This document shows, piece after piece, positions 5,557-7,432 of a DNA stretch of 7,432 bases. Within the stretch, counting starts at the first letter, position 1; every line of letters begins with the position of its first letter. The stretch covers positions 1-7,432 of the forward strand of contig CAVIKF010000025.1 of the NCBI GenBank assembly GCA_963643505.1, given 5' to 3'. The notes under the pieces were generated by a model. That model saw nothing but the letters and a program-made list of their open reading frames with translations, was not told where the DNA came from and made no database searches. The position numbers were made by a program, and so were the translations under genes. The DNA comes from CAVEFW01 sp963643505 (lineage in GTDB: Bacteria; Actinomycetota; Coriobacteriia; Coriobacteriales; Eggerthellaceae).

Positions 5557-6018
5557 ATGGCTTTGTATAGCGAGAAGGTGTTCGACCATTTCCAAAATCC
5601 CCGCAACGTGGGGGAGATCGAGAATGCGGATGGCGTTGGCGAGGTGGGCAACGCGATCTGCGGCGACATTATGAAGATTTACCTGAAGGTTGATGACGAT
5701 GTCATCAGCGATGTGAAGTTCGAGACCTTCGGCTGCGGCAGCGCTATCGCCTCGAGCTCCATGGCGACCGAGCTCATCAAGGGGCAGCCCGTCTCCGAGG
5801 CGCTCAAACTCACGAACAAGGCGGTCACCGAGGCGCTTGACGGGTTGCCTGCCCATAAATTGCATTGCTCGGTGTTGGCCGAGGAGGCAATCCAGGCCGC
5901 GGTGAAGGACTACTACGACAAGAACGACATTGCTTATGACCCGTCTTTATTCCCCCATGCGGGAGAGGCGGAGGCCTGTTGCCATATCAACGAGATACGG
6001 ATTGCTGAGGACAACTAG
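5557..6018 (+). CDS. iscU: Fe-S cluster assembly scaffold, IscU/NifU N-terminal type
   Basis: This 153-residue scaffold accepts sulfur from the desulfurase and iron, and builds [2Fe-2S] or [4Fe-4S] clusters for transfer to apoproteins. It opens with YSEKVFDHFQNPRNVGEIE, typical of the family. The three ligand cysteines are present: Cys35 in AICGDIMK with Asp37, Cys60 in FGCGSAIASS, and Cys104 in KLHCSVLAEEA. The usual domain ends near residue 120. Beyond it is a tail of about 30 residues with a vicinal pair Cys141-Cys142 followed by His143 (EACCHINEI). The NifU ferredoxin-like middle domain and C-terminal Nfu domain are absent. AAAGGAG (5544-5550) lies six bases before the ATG. It sits between desulfurase and cysteine synthase in one operon. 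Confidence 0.93.
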   Translation: MALYSEKVFDHFQNPRNVGEIENADGVGEVGNAICGDIMKIYLKVDDDVISDVKFETFGCGSAIASSSMATELIKGQPVSEALKLTNKAVTEALDGLPAHKLHCSVLAEEAIQAAVKDYYDKNDIAYDPSLFPHAGEAEACCHINEIRIAEDN

Positions 6019-6085
6019 CCAAACCACCTAGCCAAACCATTTACCAAACCACCTACGCAAGCCTCCCATGCAAACCATTTACCAA
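6016..6085 (+). repeat. CCAAACCA repeat cluster between scaffold and cysteine synthase genes
   Basis: The 88-bp intergenic gap holds near-tandem 12-13-bp units beginning TAGCCAAACCA or TACCAAACCA at 6016, 6029 and 6042, then a degenerate stretch and another CAAACCATTTACC at 6071. CAAACCATTTACCAA occurs exactly at 6033-6047 and 6071-6085 (15 bp, 38 bp apart). The units are C/A-rich on the plus strand and show no stable hairpin. TTTACC recurs directly before the cysteine synthase ATG. No known riboswitch is recognisable. Confidence 0.75.
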
Positions 6086-6106
6086 GATCTGTTAAGGAGA
6101 TTTACC

Positions 6107-7009
6107 ATGACCGTGAAAGCATTGAACAGAATCGACGAGCTCATCGGCAACACGCCGCTCATCAAGTTAAACGTATCCGACAAGGCAAACGTCTACGGCA
6201 AGCTGGAATATATCAACCCCGGCGGTTCGGTGAAGGACCGCATCGCCAAAGCCATCATCGACGACGGCATCGCCACCGGAAGGATAAACAAGGACACTGT
6301 AATCATCGAGTCCACGTCCGGCAACACCGGCATCGGTTTAGCCATGATCGGCGCCGCCTATGGGCTCAAAACCGTCATTTTCCTCCCCAACACCATGAGC
6401 GTGGAGAGACGCAAGCTCATCCAAGCCTTCGGTGCCGAGCTCCGTATTGTGGACGGCGGAGTGCCCTTGGCCAACGAGGAAGCCGCAAAGCTTTTGGCTG
6501 AAACTCCAAATTCCTTCGCGCCTGGTCAGTTTGTCAATCCCGTAAACGCTCGCACCCATTATGAAACCACCGGCCCCGAGATTTGGGCCGACACCGAAGG
6601 CGAGGTGGCTGCGTTTGTCGCGGGCGTGGGCACGGGAGGCACGCTTACCGGTGTGGGCCGCTACCTTAAGGAACAGGACGCTAACGTGAAGGTTTACGCC
6701 GTTGAGCCTGAGGAGTCTCGCGCGTTGGAGGGTGGCGCCCATGGTGCGCACAAGATTCAAGGCATAGCGCCTGGTTTCATTCCTGAGGTGCTCGATCAGG
6801 GCGTCTATGACGAAATAGAGCACATCACTTCGAAGGAAGCAATGGATTACCAGCGAAAGCTTGGTCATGAGCAGGGAATATTCGTTGGCATATCCGCTGG
6901 AGCTGCAGTCGCGGCTGCTTCGAAGTTAGCAGATCGCCCCGAATTCACAGGCAAGAACATCGTGGCGATCCTCCCTGATACCGGAGAGCGCTACTTGTCG
7001 ATGCTCTAG
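6107..7009 (+). CDS. cysK: Cysteine synthase (O-acetylserine sulfhydrylase)
   Basis: This cytoplasmic PLP enzyme (fold type II) makes cysteine from O-acetylserine and sulfide, the substrate of the desulfurase upstream. It has 300 residues from ATG 6107, close to the usual length. Visible motifs are IGNTPLIKL (13-21), the PLP lysine Lys43 in NPGGSVKDRIA, the substrate loop STSGNTGIGLA (69-79), the PLP-phosphate loop GVGTGGTL (173-180), GISAGAA (261-267) and LPDTGERYLS (289-298). An in-frame ATG at 6068 would add 13 residues, but TAAGGAGA (6093-6100) points to 6107. It follows the scaffold gene by 88 bp with no terminator seen, so it probably belongs to the same operon. Cystathionine beta-synthase-like members share these motifs, so exact substrate specificity is inferred. 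Confidence 0.94.
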   Translation: MTVKALNRIDELIGNTPLIKLNVSDKANVYGKLEYINPGGSVKDRIAKAIIDDGIATGRINKDTVIIESTSGNTGIGLAMIGAAYGLKTVIFLPNTMSVERRKLIQAFGAELRIVDGGVPLANEEAAKLLAETPNSFAPGQFVNPVNARTHYETTGPEIWADTEGEVAAFVAGVGTGGTLTGVGRYLKEQDANVKVYAVEPEESRALEGGAHGAHKIQGIAPGFIPEVLDQGVYDEIEHITSKEAMDYQRKLGHEQGIFVGISAGAAVAAASKLADRPEFTGKNIVAILPDTGERYLSML

Positions 7010-7126
7010 GCTAGGCCAGCGGGATAAAGCAGGCGGTGGCAACGCTTGAAATAGCGGCGGAGACGACGAGCGCGCTTTTGTCCAGACTAAAGGATACATA
7101 AGGGTTAACTTAAGGAATTAGTTCTA

Positions 7127-7152
7127 TGGGACTGCGGTGGGAATCTTGGACC
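7127..7152. repeat. Terminal inverted repeat of the IS3-family element
   Basis: The sequence begins TGGGACTGCGGTGGG and ends CTTGGACC. This has the shape of IS150-group ends, which start with TG and carry a TTGGAC block about 20 bp in. The base before it (7126) should be target DNA. A target duplication cannot be checked because the other end is missing. Confidence 0.65.
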
Positions 7153-7160
7153 GAAATCAC

Positions 7161-7379
7161 TTACGCCGCTAGGCCCAAATCTCTTCGGTACTGCATGGGG
7201 CTTCGGTAGCCCAGATCGCTCTTGATCCTAACATCCCTGTACCATCTCAGGTACGAGTCGAGCATCCCCGCGAACTCCGCTATTGTAACCCTGCTCCAGT
7301 CGCGCCCGTAGAAGAACTCTATCTTCAACCTCCCGAAGAAGCCCTCGCACCTCGAGTTGTCCGGGCTGCAGCCCTTCTG
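7161..7379 (-). pseudogene. IS3-family transposase, C-terminal fragment
   Basis: Reading leftward, 72 codons are recognisable as the C-terminal part of an IS3-family DDE transposase (integrase core), ending at the TAA complement at 7161-7163. The segment KGCSPDNSRCEGFFGRLK contains the likely catalytic Glu of the DDE triad, in CEGFF. It is followed by FYGRDW, LDSYLRWYRDVRIK, and LGYRSPMQYRRDLGLAA. Upstream of Gln (7377-7379) the frame continues only as Lys/Asn-rich non-homologous residues to a TGA at 7407-7409. The protein is therefore broken, missing its HTH part and the first two catalytic Asp residues. It may be cut by another insertion or by an assembly join. Confidence 0.85.
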
Positions 7380-7432
7380 TTTTTTACAACCAAAATCTTT
7401 AGGATTTCACAGTTTAATTTTTTCGGGTTTCA
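7380..7432. other. AT-rich sequence interrupting the transposase
   Basis: These last 53 bases are much more AT-rich than the flanking IS fragment, with runs of six T at 7380-7385 and near 7417-7422. They contain a small dyad, AAATC (7393-7397) and GATTT (7403-7407). They do not continue the transposase reading frame. They could be the end of a second mobile element inserted into the IS, but I do not recognise a family. Confidence 0.4.

Larger units (their letters stand above)
7127..7379 (-). mobile_element. IS3-family (IS150-like) insertion sequence, right-end fragment
   Basis: The fragment contains the transposase 3' end and, 34 bp beyond its stop, a terminal inverted repeat. The other end of the element is not in the window. 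Homology is lost abruptly at about 7380, where AT-rich sequence replaces the GC-rich transposase. The 117 bp between the cysteine synthase stop and the IS end (7010-7126) contain no gene or clear terminator that I can support. Confidence 0.75.

Noticed and set aside
6016..6085. CRISPR array
   Set aside because: Units are 12-13 bp and nearly tandem, without the 20-40-bp unique spacers of CRISPR, and no cas genes are present.
6068..6106. Upstream ATG giving a 13-residue longer cysteine synthase
   Set aside because: It lies within the repeat cluster, has no good ribosome binding site, and the extra residues precede the normal family start; TAAGGAGA correctly positions ATG 6107.
7066..7078. AGCGCGCT followed by TTT as a terminator of the Fe-S operon
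   Set aside because: The palindrome has no loop and the T-run is too short; not a credible hairpin terminator.
7015..7101. Short open stretch of 28 codons after cysteine synthase (reads ...QAVATLEIAAETTSALL...)
   Set aside because: It has no start codon with a ribosome binding site, follows a stop at 7012-7014, and matches no family I know; a decayed gene end is possible but unsupported.

Overview
The window looks like chromosomal sequence from an anaerobic Gram-positive actinobacterium, most plausibly of the Coriobacteriia/Eggerthellaceae type. The supporting features are a moderately GC-rich body, a sortase LPxTG surface protein with InlB-type and SHIRT-like repeats, a Tat-type lipoprotein flavodoxin, and a compact Rrf2-cysteine desulfurase-IscU set. 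This assignment is inference from gene content; there is no rRNA or marker gene in the window.

Layout: (1) 1-1424 is the 3' part of a large cell-wall-anchored surface protein (GGGV/MYGG beta-helix-like repeats, InlB B-type repeat, SHIRT-like domain, LPQTG anchor), visibly more AT-rich than what follows and closed by a strong hairpin-T-tract terminator. (2) 1587-3757 is a divergent redox module: a MerR-family regulator on the minus strand, facing an aldo/keto reductase and a translationally coupled exported flavodoxin. The 102-bp divergent spacer holds a textbook MerR promoter (19-bp spacer containing a perfect palindrome), a second perfect dyad, and a likely overlapping leftward promoter. (3) 3752-7009 is an Fe-S/cysteine module: a minus-strand Rrf2/IscR-like regulator with three clustered cysteines, divergent from cysteine desulfurase, IscU/NifU-type scaffold and cysteine synthase. 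The regulator and desulfurase promoters share an array of TAGG half-sites spaced 8 bp. (4) 7127-7379 is the end of an IS3-family (IS150-like) element, broken at about 7380 by AT-rich sequence that runs to the window end.

How the genes work together: cysteine synthase makes cysteine, the desulfurase takes sulfur from it, and the IscU-type scaffold builds Fe-S clusters. The Rrf2 protein, probably carrying an Fe-S cluster itself, would read cluster status and control the operon. The neighbouring MerR module would switch on an NADPH-type reductase and an extracytoplasmic flavodoxin, probably in response to electrophile or redox stress. The two modules converge tail to tail with stop codons sharing one TTATAA hexamer. 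No wholly unknown system is evident. The most interesting material is the regulatory architecture of the two divergent spacers and the pairing of a cytoplasmic reductase with an exported flavodoxin.
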